A stretch of 46,219 bases of DNA from UBA9732 sp963599445. GTDB taxonomy: Bacteria > Spirochaetota > Spirochaetia > Sphaerochaetales > Sphaerochaetaceae. Under the pieces are notes generated by a model, which was given only the letters and a program-made list of their open reading frames with translations, searched no databases and had not been told where the DNA came from. The DNA lies in NCBI GenBank assembly GCA_963599445.1, contig CAVBWZ010000019.1, positions 1-46,219 of the forward strand, read 5' to 3'. Positions 17,997-26,300 of the stretch are shown here, piece after piece. The position numbers and the translations under genes were made by a program. How positions within the stretch are numbered: position 1 is the stretch's first letter; each line of letters starts with the position of its first letter.

Positions 17997-18130
17997 TCTA
18001 CGTTTCCTCCAATTCGCATATCGCGAAACACGTCCTAATGTACTCAAAATGCCGATAGAAAGCGAATGATTTAGTCCCAAAGGGGTTTGAGGCTTGCGCA
18101 TTTGTGCTGGATTTGTGCTAGAATCAAGGC

Positions 18131-19546
18131 ATGTATACACAGGATAGTTTCTTTTGGTACGACCTTGAGACCTTTGGTCTCTCACCCTTCTACGACAGGA
18201 TAGCGCAGTTCGCCGGGCAGCGGACGGACATGGATCTCAACCCCATAGGGGACCCAGTGATCCTCTATTGCAGATTGGCTGCGGACTACGTTCCGGACCC
18301 CCAGGCCTGCCTTGTAACCGGAATCACACCGCAGGAGGTCAAAGCCAAGGGAATCTCTGAAAGCGAGTTCGCCCAAAGGATAAACGAGCTTTTCAGTGTG
18401 CCCAATACATGCGTCTGCGGCTTCAACACCCTGAAGTTCGACGATGAGTTCATACGAAACCTCTTCTACCGCAATTTCATAGACCCATACGAAAGGGAGT
18501 GGCGCAACGGATGCTCAAGATGGGACATCATAGACCTTGTACGAGCAGCCCATGACCTTAGACCTCAGGGCATACGCTGGCCCAACCCAAAGGCCAACGG
18601 AAACCCTGTCTTCAAGCTCACGGAACTCACAGCTGCGAACGAAATAGAGCAGATAGGTGCACACGATGCAATGGTCGACGTCAACGCTACAATTGCCGTT
18701 GCAAAGCTCATAAAGGAGAAGCAGCCAAGGTTGTTCAAGCACTATATGAAGCTGAGAAGCAAAGTGGAGGTACGCAACTACCTGAACCCTCAGGAGACAC
18801 CAAAGCCGGTGCTTCACACCTGTGCGCAGTTCACAAACCCAAAGGGTTGTACGTCACTTATCGTTCCAATCACACCCCATGCAAAAAACGAGAACACCAT
18901 AGTGTGCTTCGACCTCTCGCAGGATGTTACGCCCCTTCTGTGCGCAAAGAGCGAGGACATCTACAGAACCCCTGGAATAATGAAGGTTGCGGTCAACAAG
19001 GTTCCGTTCCTGTCTGGAATGAACGCATTGGACGAGGAGGGGTACAACAGGCTGGGAATCGATTTCCAGGAGTGTATGGAGCGATACAACACCATACTGT
19101 TCAACCGCCCTCTTCTCATTGAGAAGATACGCTCAAACGACTCTGATGCCTACGAGACGGCTGACGACCCTGACTATGCAATATACTCAAAGTTCTTCAC
19201 GGACCACGACAAAAGGCTGTTCGCCGTCATCCGCAGCACGCCTCCGGAGCAGAGGCTTTCTCTCAATTTGGACTTCGAGGACCCACGTTGCCCTCAAATG
19301 TTGTGGCGCCATGTATGCCGCAGTTATCCAACGCTTTTGGATGCGGAGAATCTGAGGAAATGGAAGTCCTTCGCTTCCACAAGGTTGCTTTGTCCTCCTG
19401 GCAACGAGATAAACGATGTGAACTTCGTGGAGCGCAAGCTCGACGAGAAGCTTGCGGACAACACCCTTGAACCTAGGGACAAGCAGGTGTTGGCGAAGCT
19501 CAAGGAGTACATCGTCTCCCTCAAGCGCTATCTTGGCATGAAATGA
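18131..19546 (+). CDS. sbcB: Exonuclease I
   Basis: The 471-residue protein closely follows E. coli SbcB/XonA (475 residues) along its N-terminal nuclease domain. It degrades single-stranded DNA 3' to 5' in recombination and mismatch repair. The DEDDh residues can be placed: D11 and E13 in WYDLETFG, D104 or D105 in LKFDDEF, H178 and D183 in HDAMVDV. LVTGITPQE and RWPNPK-type blocks are conserved, and the C-terminal regions are of normal length. The -10-like TAGAAT at 18118 lies inside a near-tandem ATTTGTGCTGG / ATTTGTGCTAG. This enzyme is best known from gammaproteobacteria, so an old transfer is possible. Confidence 0.93.
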   Translation: MYTQDSFFWYDLETFGLSPFYDRIAQFAGQRTDMDLNPIGDPVILYCRLAADYVPDPQACLVTGITPQEVKAKGISESEFAQRINELFSVPNTCVCGFNTLKFDDEFIRNLFYRNFIDPYEREWRNGCSRWDIIDLVRAAHDLRPQGIRWPNPKANGNPVFKLTELTAANEIEQIGAHDAMVDVNATIAVAKLIKEKQPRLFKHYMKLRSKVEVRNYLNPQETPKPVLHTCAQFTNPKGCTSLIVPITPHAKNENTIVCFDLSQDVTPLLCAKSEDIYRTPGIMKVAVNKVPFLSGMNALDEEGYNRLGIDFQECMERYNTILFNRPLLIEKIRSNDSDAYETADDPDYAIYSKFFTDHDKRLFAVIRSTPPEQRLSLNLDFEDPRCPQMLWRHVCRSYPTLLDAENLRKWKSFASTRLLCPPGNEINDVNFVERKLDEKLADNTLEPRDKQVLAKLKEYIVSLKRYLGMK

Positions 19547-19649
19547 CATGACCTTGAAGCGAGTGCGCACTAACCTTGTGAACAACCTAGTGAATCTCGT
19601 ACGAAAAAACTTGAAAACAGTGTGAAATGGGGCTTATAGTTTATTGAGA

Positions 19650-20315
19650 ATGGTAAGACGCTGTTTTGTATTCGTTCTAATAGCTTCGTTCGCCTTTACG
19701 GGTCTCTATGCCGCAGAACCAGAGCTGCCACCTACGACTGAGGAGGTGGGTGATGCACTGACCGTCATAATGGACTGCCTCTCTGCGTCCATAGTCACAT
19801 CGTGCACCGGTTCCCGCATAACGCTACCAAACTGCACTGTGTCCGTTGGGCAGGCATCCAAGCTTCCTCTTAGGGTCGCATACTTCCTTGCAGACCCTTC
19901 CGAATACGTGGAGGCTTTGGCTCCCTCTGCAGAGGGTGGAAACTTCCTTTCATCGTTCCTGTCCTTCCTCAACAATGCAATGGAGGACCCCTTGGTGTCT
20001 GCCGTGTATGTGGCCATGGCATCTAGGGGCTACGGAAACGGGGACTACCTCTTGTCTGGATCCATCACGTTCAGCTATCCCGACGGGGTCACATTCGATG
20101 ACGTCATGGAGGTTTGGACATCCCGGCAGAACACTGGACAGAGCATTGACATGACGGTTGAAATGAGGGTCTACGGCTTTGCAATGGCCCGCCCTCTATT
20201 CGTTTCAGGCAGCTTCACAATGGGTGTGGACGATGGAGGAGACATCGTCGTCAGCTCCGTGGGCGAGTACACGATAAACAGCTATACATTCGCAAATGGA
20301 GAATTTAGGTTTTAG
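19650..20315 (+). CDS. Exported protein of unknown function
   Basis: I do not recognise a family. From the ATG at 19650 (or a TTG two codons earlier) the 221-residue protein has a signal peptide (MVRRCFVFVLIASFAFTGLYA, cut near AAEPE). The mature part is rich in Ser, Val and Gly, with alternating hydrophobic residues that suggest beta strands, and two cysteines (CLSASIVTSC) that could form a disulfide. It probably lies in the periplasm or outer membrane. It follows sbcB by about 100 bases and precedes hexokinase, with no functional hint from either. Confidence 0.6.
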   Translation: MVRRCFVFVLIASFAFTGLYAAEPELPPTTEEVGDALTVIMDCLSASIVTSCTGSRITLPNCTVSVGQASKLPLRVAYFLADPSEYVEALAPSAEGGNFLSSFLSFLNNAMEDPLVSAVYVAMASRGYGNGDYLLSGSITFSYPDGVTFDDVMEVWTSRQNTGQSIDMTVEMRVYGFAMARPLFVSGSFTMGVDDGGDIVVSSVGEYTINSYTFANGEFRF

Positions 20316-20316
20316 A

Positions 20317-20383
20317 CCGATGTCCTTGTCCTTCGTCATTGGTGCGTTTTGTTCCAGTATGGCGGCGTTTTGGGACATCGGTT
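20317..20383 (+). repeat. Long-loop inverted repeat ACCGATGTCC / GGACATCGGT
   Basis: A perfect 10-bp inverted repeat (20317-20326 and 20374-20383) encloses 47 bases just before the hexokinase ribosome-binding site. The same word (GACCGATGTCC) recurs at 26219-26230 and, in variants, inside coding linkers. It may be a weak terminator or leader structure. Confidence 0.45.
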
Positions 20384-20398
20384 TGTATGGAGGATGAT

Positions 20399-21766
20399 AT
20401 GAGGGCTCAGGTAGCGGATTTCTTGGACAGACACAGTCTCAACCCAGACGGCATTGGCATGGACGGGCTTTGCGACTATTTCATTCGCGAGATGGAGAAG
20501 GGCCTTTCCGGACAGAAGAGCTCCCTTCCAATGATTCCAAGCTACTGTTCTCCAAATGCGCTTCCAAGGGCGGGCGAGACGGTCATTGTAATAGACGCAG
20601 GCGGTACCAACCTTAGGACGTGCCTTGTGGAGTTCGACCCGTCGCTCAAGCCAGTGGTGCATGATTTCAAGCGCACACGTATGCCTGGGTTCGACAGGGA
20701 GGTGAGCGCCAAGGAGTTCTTCGAGGTGTTTGCCGGTGAGATCGAGCGTCTTGTGGACAAGAGCGACAGGATTGCCTTCTGCTTCTCATACGCTGCGCAG
20801 ATACTGCCTGACCACGACGGTGTTCCAATTGGATTCAGCAAGGAGATAAAGGCCCCTGAGGTCATTGGAATGAGGTTGGGGGAGAACCTTCTTGCCGAGC
20901 TTTCACGTCGTGGTCATGATGTGTCAAAAAAGAAGGTGATAATCCTCAACGACACCGTCACGACACTTCTTGCCGCACAGTCCCACAACACGGACGGCAA
21001 ATATGACGGCTGCATAGGCTTCATCCTTGGAACCGGTACGAACACTGCATACATAGAGCAGAACTGCAGAATACAGAAGCTCCCGGAAGGACACTCTCTG
21101 CAAGGCAGCCAGATAATCAACGTGGAGTCCGGTTGCTTGGATATTTGCCTTGGGGACATCGACCGTGAGTTTCTGGACGGTACCGTGGATCCCAAGTCAT
21201 ACAACTTCGAGAAGATGATAAGCGGTGCGTACCTTGGGCCTCTTGGACGTCATGTCATAGCCACCGCTGTGAAGGAGGGGCTTTTCAGCGATGGCTTCTG
21301 TGAAAGGTTCAACGAGATGTGCTCCTGCACCGGCTCCCTTGAGACAAAGGATCTGAGCTGTTTCCTTGAGCACGAGGATTCGCCTTCCGACTACCCGTGC
21401 GACGATGGTGCGCAGTGCTACGACTGCGGCTCCATGGACGACAACGTCCTTGTAAAGTGCGTTGCAGGAAACGAAGAGGATTCGGACACCCTGTGCGAGC
21501 TCCTCACAGCTTTCATATCGCGCGCCGCAAAGCTCACCGCCGTGAACCTGGCGTCTGCGGTGCTCATGACGAACTTTGGAAAGGATCCTGACCATCCAGT
21601 ACTCATAAACGCAGACGGCACCACCTTCTACAAGACGGCGTACCTCAGAAGCTTCACCCAGGAGTACCTGGATGCGTTCCTCGCACAGAAAGGACGTCAT
21701 GCAGCGTTCACTCGAATAGAGGACTCGCCAATTATTGGCTGTGCAATCGGCGGCCTGACCCTCTAG
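20399..21766 (+). CDS. Hexokinase
   Basis: The enzyme phosphorylates glucose and other hexoses with ATP. I take the ATG at 20399 (MRAQVADFLDRH) because GGAGG lies five bases upstream; longer in-frame starts lack such a site. It has 455 residues, close to eukaryotic-type hexokinases (PF00349/PF03727). Phosphate-binding VIVIDAGGTNLRT is at about 62-74, the region around LNDTVTTLLA carries the catalytic aspartate, and ILGTGTNTAYIE is the second hallmark. Hexokinases of this type are rare in bacteria but known in treponemes, which fits the spirochaete assignment. It appears to be transcribed alone, ending at the hairpins at 21771-21851. Confidence 0.92.
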   Translation: MRAQVADFLDRHSLNPDGIGMDGLCDYFIREMEKGLSGQKSSLPMIPSYCSPNALPRAGETVIVIDAGGTNLRTCLVEFDPSLKPVVHDFKRTRMPGFDREVSAKEFFEVFAGEIERLVDKSDRIAFCFSYAAQILPDHDGVPIGFSKEIKAPEVIGMRLGENLLAELSRRGHDVSKKKVIILNDTVTTLLAAQSHNTDGKYDGCIGFILGTGTNTAYIEQNCRIQKLPEGHSLQGSQIINVESGCLDICLGDIDREFLDGTVDPKSYNFEKMISGAYLGPLGRHVIATAVKEGLFSDGFCERFNEMCSCTGSLETKDLSCFLEHEDSPSDYPCDDGAQCYDCGSMDDNVLVKCVAGNEEDSDTLCELLTAFISRAAKLTAVNLASAVLMTNFGKDPDHPVLINADGTTFYKTAYLRSFTQEYLDAFLAQKGRHAAFTRIEDSPIIGCAIGGLTL

Positions 21767-21770
21767 GATT

Positions 21771-21851
21771 TTGCAGTCATTGACTGCGTCAGGGCGAACG
21801 GTGCCGTACAACTAGTACTGTCACCGTTCTTCTTCCTTGTTCTGACTGCAA
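21771..21851 (+). terminator. Nested inverted repeats ending the hexokinase transcript
   Basis: An outer repeat TTGCAGTCA (21771-21779) / TGACTGCAA (21843-21851) encloses a hairpin GAACGGTG (21796-21803) / CACCGTTC (21822-21829), itself containing GTAC/GTAC, followed by TTCTTCCTT. The first arm can also pair with an immediately adjacent TGACTGC, giving two competing folds. Confidence 0.6.
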
Positions 21852-21909
21852 ACTCCGTCGAGGGATATCTAGGTCTTTAAGCGCATTACAGCGTTGGTGC
21901 GAGCATGGC

Positions 21910-22308
21910 TCAATAGGCTTCGCCTAGGGAGAAGTCTCCCACTATCTTCATGAGGTTGCCGTCCTTGACGATGGAGAGGTCTCTGTCAGGGAACACCTCC
22001 TTGAGGTTGCTTTGGATGTACGAGAACGCCGCATCGTTTATCTCCTGTCTCTCTTCCGGAGAGACTCTGTCCAGCGTTCTTATGTCCACTTCTACAACAT
22101 AGCCTCGACCTGCTTTGGAACCGTAGCCCAGAGTGAAGGCCATGGCCGTGGAGAACAGTCCGTCGAAGCGAGGGTTCGAGCCCAAGCCCCTCTTGAGTCT
22201 GTTTGGATGTATTCTGTATCTTGAGCCATATTCGTCTTCAAGGTAGTTGTCCAGGTTCTGGCTAAGCAGCGATAGATTGTTTTCAAGTTCTTCCTGTTTC
22301 GGATGCAT
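21910..22308 (-). CDS. Small protein of unknown function, partner of the patatin-like lipase
   Basis: A 132-residue, charged, soluble-looking protein with no signal peptide or membrane segment. It starts MHPKQEELENNLSLL; a central Gly-rich stretch (TLGYGSKAGRGYVVEVDIRT) and a basic RYRIHPNRLKRGLG segment stand out. AAGGAA precedes the ATG. The gene begins 15 bases after the patatin stop and must share its message, so a partner, chaperone or inhibitor role is possible. I do not recognise a family. Confidence 0.65.
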   Translation of the reverse strand: MHPKQEELENNLSLLSQNLDNYLEDEYGSRYRIHPNRLKRGLGSNPRFDGLFSTAMAFTLGYGSKAGRGYVVEVDIRTLDRVSPEERQEINDAAFSYIQSNLKEVFPDRDLSIVKDGNLMKIVGDFSLGEAY

Positions 22309-22323
22309 TGTTGTATTCCTTCT

Positions 22324-23433
22324 TCATCGTTGGTTCTTGTTGTTCAGCAGCATGGAGGCTATGCCAAGGATCTCATCCGCATGCTTGTCAGCAACAGTTC
22401 CTGCGAACTCCACCATTGCCTTCATTGAGTCAGGATTGGTGTCGTCCATCTTTATTCCAAGCTCCAACGGGTCGTCTATGCGTATGTAATCCACATCTTT
22501 CATGTTCTCAAGAATGTAGTCCGCTGTCCTTTTCTGGGCTGTAGAGAACATAGGGTTCACCTGATCCACCCAGCTGAGTAGGCCGTATGTATCCTCCAGT
22601 GACATTGTGTGGATCTTCCCTGCTGTGCTGAGCGATACTACATGGAACTTGCTGCAGTTTGGATAGAGTTTCTTGGCTTCTATGTATGCATAGATGGAAG
22701 GATTGTTTGCAACAACGCCTCCGTCTACAAGGATTTCTCCGTTTCGTATCAGAGGAGGGAAGTACGTAGGTGCAGCGCTTGTGGCTCTTCCTGCATCCTT
22801 TACCAGAAAAGACCTGTCCTCGTAGCTTTTGAGCATCACTGGCGTTCCAGAGAACAGGTCGTAGCTCATAACCAATGTCGGCACTGTGGCTTCCCCAAGC
22901 CTTGAGTCCTCGAACCACTCGTCCAACATGGCCTCGATGCCTGACTCCGGGTACTTTGTGGATGCTATCTTCCTCAGCCCTGTGAACGTGGATGTTGGAA
23001 AGATTGTCTTTCCCATGGACATATATTGCTCAAGGATGTCTTCCAAGAGCACCTGTGGTGCGTTTTTGCATACTTTATAGCCGAATGCGGTAGGACAGGT
23101 AAGTGCTAGCGATATGAGTCCTCCCGTTGAGGTCCCCGCAATGTAGTCGAAGTACGAATCAATGCTGTCCTCGCCGCCGCAGCGTCTTATTTCATCTTCA
23201 AGCCTTTGGAGCAGCACCATTGGAATGACACCTCTCATTCCTCCGCCGTCAATGCACAGGATGAAACGCTCCTCTGGCTTCTGTTGTTTTGGAGATTCCT
23301 GCGGTGCGTAGGGTTCAGGGGCATCGGTCTTGGAGTCCTGTGCCGTCGTGTCCGTTGGAATGCTATGTCTTCTTAAGTGCAGCTTTGTGTGTATTGTATT
23401 GAACAAATCCCGTATGCTCATGCGACTAAACAT
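22324..23433 (-). CDS. Patatin-like phospholipase
   Basis: The 369-residue protein (from the ATG at 23433; the ATG at 23421 is equally possible, neither has a good ribosome site) has a disordered N-terminal 55 residues with a SKTDAPEPYAP linker, then a patatin domain. It shows the oxyanion box DGGGMRG, nucleophile GTSTGG, and the catalytic aspartate in DGGVVANNP. This is the Ser-Asp dyad of patatin lipases, which hydrolyse phospholipid or acylglycerol esters. No signal peptide is seen, so it is likely cytoplasmic. Similar domains occur as defence effectors (CapV), but no cyclic-nucleotide synthase is nearby. It is divergent from the radical-SAM gene, about 30 bases apart. Confidence 0.82.
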   Translation of the reverse strand: MFSRMSIRDLFNTIHTKLHLRRHSIPTDTTAQDSKTDAPEPYAPQESPKQQKPEERFILCIDGGGMRGVIPMVLLQRLEDEIRRCGGEDSIDSYFDYIAGTSTGGLISLALTCPTAFGYKVCKNAPQVLLEDILEQYMSMGKTIFPTSTFTGLRKIASTKYPESGIEAMLDEWFEDSRLGEATVPTLVMSYDLFSGTPVMLKSYEDRSFLVKDAGRATSAAPTYFPPLIRNGEILVDGGVVANNPSIYAYIEAKKLYPNCSKFHVVSLSTAGKIHTMSLEDTYGLLSWVDQVNPMFSTAQKRTADYILENMKDVDYIRIDDPLELGIKMDDTNPDSMKAMVEFAGTVADKHADEILGIASMLLNNKNQR

Positions 23434-23464
23434 GATATATTTGGCGACGAGGGTCAAGGTGTGT

Positions 23465-24451
23465 ATGAAAATGGAGCTTTGTAGTCGGTATTCGAATTGT
23501 AGGTTGTGTCCAAACGAGTGCGGGGTGGACCGTGCTGCGGGTGAAGTTGGGCGTTGTGGGCAGACAAATACGATGCGCATTGCATGGGTGGGCCTTCACA
23601 GGGGAGAGGAGCCTCCAATCACAGGTGAACACGGCTCAGGCATGGTGTTCTTCTGCGGTTGCCCGCTTCATTGCCAATACTGTCAGAACTACCAGATAAG
23701 CGGCGCGCTGGATGGCCAGGAAGGCGTCCGTTGCCGTTCATACGAAGGCGTTGCCGTCTCAGAGAAGCAGCTTGCGGATCTGATGCTTGACCTCCAGGCC
23801 TTTGGCGCTGCGTCCATAAACCTCGTCACTGGAACGCATTACATCCCATCCATTGTGGTTGCATTGAAGGATGCCAAGAGCAGGGGGCTTTCCCTTCCTG
23901 TCGTGTGGAACTCATCGGGCTACGAAAGCGTTGAGGCCATGCGTCTGATAGACGACCTCATTGACCTGTATCTCCTTGACGTAAAGACACTTGACAAGGA
24001 CGTTGCATCCCGTTTCTGCGGCCTGCCGCGCTACTGCGATGCCGTCATCCCTTTGGTGCGCTTCTTGAAAAGGCGCCACCCATGCACGGATATGGAAAGC
24101 GGCCTTGAGGGCGTTCTTGTAAGGCACCTCGTCTTTCCAGGAACTCTCTATGCCACAATGCAATTCCTTTCCTGGTATGCCGATAACCTTAAGGACAACT
24201 TTCTCTTGTCGCTCATGGTCCAGTTCGTGCCACCCCTCGACGACCCTGGATTTCCAAAGATGTCAAAAAGCGAATACGCCTCTTTGCTGGATGCTTTGGA
24301 TTTGTATGATATAGACGGTTTCATACAGGAGCAGTCGGACAACGAGATACTGTGGATTCCCGATTTCACCAGAGACCAGCCCTTCCCGGACAGCTTCGCG
24401 GACCCTTTGCCCTCGTTTCTGGAGCTGAAGAGGAAGGCTTCTTTGGAGTAG
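23465..24451 (+). CDS. Radical-SAM protein, COG1313 (PflA-like/PflX)
   Basis: The ATG at 23465 (MKMELCSRYSN) follows AAGGTG by five bases. The 328-residue protein carries an N-terminal cysteine cluster (C-x5-C-x2-C-x3-C, CRLCPNECG) and the radical-SAM motif in CGCPLHCQYCQN, binding a [4Fe-4S] cluster and S-adenosylmethionine. The overall pattern fits COG1313, annotated as a putative pyruvate-formate-lyase activating enzyme, though the true target is unknown. Blocks such as EHGSGMVFF, NLVTGTHYIP and YLLDVKT are typical. No glycyl-radical enzyme is in the window. Confidence 0.85.
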   Translation: MKMELCSRYSNCRLCPNECGVDRAAGEVGRCGQTNTMRIAWVGLHRGEEPPITGEHGSGMVFFCGCPLHCQYCQNYQISGALDGQEGVRCRSYEGVAVSEKQLADLMLDLQAFGAASINLVTGTHYIPSIVVALKDAKSRGLSLPVVWNSSGYESVEAMRLIDDLIDLYLLDVKTLDKDVASRFCGLPRYCDAVIPLVRFLKRRHPCTDMESGLEGVLVRHLVFPGTLYATMQFLSWYADNLKDNFLLSLMVQFVPPLDDPGFPKMSKSEYASLLDALDLYDIDGFIQEQSDNEILWIPDFTRDQPFPDSFADPLPSFLELKRKASLE

Positions 24452-24498
24452 TGGCTTGGCTAAAAGTTACGGCTTGTCTGTTGCCTATGCTGCGGTGA

Positions 24499-25194
24499 TT
24501 AGCCTATCGTTGTGCCTTCGAACGGTTTTCCGTTGAGGATTGCAATCGTGTTCTCTATGTTGCGGCCGTCTGCACAAACGACCTTTATCTCGGCTTCCTG
24601 TGCCAACTTGGATGCAATTGGGTCGAACGGGACATTCTTGCCTGGAACCCATTGGTCTCCCACCATCTCCCTGAAATGCTCCCATGAGAGGCTGTCGATT
24701 GGCGTTGCATCTGGATTCTTCCTTGGGTCGTCCGTGTAGACCTTTGCAATGTTGGAGAGGTTTATCACCGTCTTGGCTCCAAAACGGCGTGCAAGGTAGA
24801 CTGCATCGGTGTCAGTAGAGAACCCTGGCTTCCATCCTCCTGCCACAAGAACCCTTCCTTCGAACTTTATGCTGCTTGACGTTGGGTCTATTACAAGTGC
24901 GTCCTTGCAAAGGTCCCCAAAGATGGATTTCACAAGCTCTCCATTGAGGTGCGTGGCCCTTATTCCAATCCAATCCTGTACGTCTGCATCCTTTGCTTCG
25001 TCTCCCATGACATCCCTGTATGCCTCTTGATATACACGTGCAGGTGCTCCTCCTCCGCAGACGAATATGAGCTTGCTCTGTGGATTCTCTTCAAGGTATT
25101 CCTTCATCCCTTCAAGGAACTGTGCCAGAAACGTGCTGTTGACCTTGTCAGGTGCAATTATGGAACCACCAACCGAAAGAACGAAAATACCCAT
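24499..25194 (-). CDS. pyrH: UMP kinase, archaeal/spirochaete type
   Basis: The enzyme phosphorylates UMP to UDP in pyrimidine nucleotide synthesis. I take the ATG at 25194 (MGIFVLSVGGSI) with AGAGG six bases upstream; it gives 231 residues, the expected size. Amino-acid-kinase features are LSVGGSII at the N-terminus, FVCGGGAPARVYQEA, AGGWKPGFSTDTDAV, VINLSNIAKVYTDDPRKNP and the closing FDPIASKLAQE. The pattern is the archaeal-type PyrH rather than the E. coli type. It is convergent with the radical-SAM gene and apparently transcribed alone. Confidence 0.85.
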   Translation of the reverse strand: MGIFVLSVGGSIIAPDKVNSTFLAQFLEGMKEYLEENPQSKLIFVCGGGAPARVYQEAYRDVMGDEAKDADVQDWIGIRATHLNGELVKSIFGDLCKDALVIDPTSSSIKFEGRVLVAGGWKPGFSTDTDAVYLARRFGAKTVINLSNIAKVYTDDPRKNPDATPIDSLSWEHFREMVGDQWVPGKNVPFDPIASKLAQEAEIKVVCADGRNIENTIAILNGKPFEGTTIG

Positions 25195-25291
25195 TGGAAA
25201 CCTCTCTTCTGTGCTTGTTTTGCTGGTTTGATGATACATTCTAGTCTATCGTCTATGCAACCCTTCTTGGGCTTTGAATGAATAGCCTACG

Positions 25292-26107
25292 TTATTTGAA
25301 GTTCGCTTCGATGATCTGGTCCACGAGTCTTGTGCTCAGCGGATACTTGGAGCTTTCATGAGTGATGATCATGTTCACTCCCTGGATGAAGCCTGCATTG
25401 GCGTACTGCTCGAGCTTCCATAGGTTGTCGGCTCGGTAGTCTTGGTCGTCCATGCGGCCTAAGTGCTCCCATACGTAGTTCTTCCTTGTCTTTACATTAA
25501 GAATGAGAAAGTCTGGACTTAGCTGTGCATGTTCCTCTGTTGGGTCGAAGACGGGCTCGTAGTGGTATGGAACGCCTTTTGCATACAGTCTGTCTGCTAT
25601 GAGGATTTCGCTTTTGGACCTTACATGTTCTCCCTTTTGGGTGTAGTTTCCTGTGTTGTTCTTGATCGTGTTGTGTCCAACGTTCTTTGCCATCCAATGC
25701 TTTATGAACGCTTCATCATCGTCAAGGTGTGGCTTCACCAATGTCTTCAGCTCCGTTGGCAGGTCCTTGTAGATATGGGATAGGTCATCCAAGTCCTTGA
25801 GTTTTTCAAGTTCCTCGATGAAGCCATCGATGAGCTTTTTCCTTTCTGTTGCTGTTTTGACCACCTGCTTGTCGTAGCGTTTCTGTGCAAGTGGAGCAAG
25901 CACTGCTATATTGGAAAGGCTTATGTACTGCAGAGGTGAATCCTTGCCGGTGTAGCTGTAATATGCAGTTTTCCCTCTTGCCCTTTTCTCTATGAGTGTT
26001 CCATCTATGTATGACTTTGAGGTTTGCCTTGTGTCGTCCTTTACATACCAGATGAGCCTGTCGAGCTGTCTTGATAGAGCTTTTAGTTCTTTGAGCAGTC
26101 GTTCCAT
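25292..26107 (-). CDS. Probable PD-(D/E)XK nuclease-fold protein of unknown function
   Basis: A 271-residue soluble protein beginning MERLLKELKALSRQLDRL, with a coiled-coil-like N-terminal half. The C-terminal half has a PD-(D/E)XK-like series: VRSKSEILIADRLYAKGVPYHYE, then LSPDFLILN, then YVWEHLGRMDD. E, D and E are spaced as in nuclease active sites, but no conventional ExK lysine is obvious. No ribosome site is visible before the ATG, and the upstream DNA carries four TGGTTG-type sites (26115-26196), suggesting special regulation. Such proteins occur in mobile and defence contexts; the activity is unproven. Confidence 0.6.
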   Translation of the reverse strand: MERLLKELKALSRQLDRLIWYVKDDTRQTSKSYIDGTLIEKRARGKTAYYSYTGKDSPLQYISLSNIAVLAPLAQKRYDKQVVKTATERKKLIDGFIEELEKLKDLDDLSHIYKDLPTELKTLVKPHLDDDEAFIKHWMAKNVGHNTIKNNTGNYTQKGEHVRSKSEILIADRLYAKGVPYHYEPVFDPTEEHAQLSPDFLILNVKTRKNYVWEHLGRMDDQDYRADNLWKLEQYANAGFIQGVNMIITHESSKYPLSTRLVDQIIEANFK

Positions 26108-26114
26108 GTTCTAA

Positions 26115-26196
26115 GTTTCAACCAAAATGGTCGAAAAAGCAAGAATGGTTGTAAGTTTTCAACCATTGGTGCGAAAAACGGTAAAATGGTTGAAAC
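26115..26196 (-). promoter_or_regulatory. Cluster of TGGTTGAAA inverted sites upstream of the nuclease-like gene
   Basis: Half-sites occur at 26115-26124 (GTTTCAACCA), 26146-26151 (TGGTTG), 26156-26166 (TTTTCAACCAT) and 26186-26196 (ATGGTTGAAAC). The outer pair and the inner pair each form inverted repeats. This is the layout of a multi-site operator in the promoter of 25292-26107. The binding protein is unknown; self-regulation is possible. Confidence 0.5.
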
Positions 26197-26248
26197 GACA
26201 TGTAAAAGCCAACCTCAAGGACATCGGTCTGAAGAATGAGGGAGAACA

Positions 26249-26285
26249 TGAAAAAAGCCCCTGGCGTGGTGACCTAGGGGCTTGC
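26249..26285 (-). terminator. Rho-independent terminator of the Fec-type importer operon
   Basis: On the minus strand, AAGCCCCT / AGGGGCTT form an 8-bp stem around a 13-base loop, followed by a run of Ts (plus-strand AAAAAA at 26251-26256). It lies 17 bases after the binding-protein stop codon at 26301. Confidence 0.88.
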
Positions 26286-26300
26286 GTGTGAAAGGGGGCG

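Noticed and set aside
22150..22200. tRNA-like GGTTCGAGCCC
   Set aside because: It is part of the coding sequence of 21910-22308 (NPRFDGL on the minus strand), with no cloverleaf around it.
22324..23433. CBASS effector (CapV)
   Set aside because: The patatin domain fits, but there is no cyclic-oligonucleotide synthase or E1/E2/JAB gene next to it.
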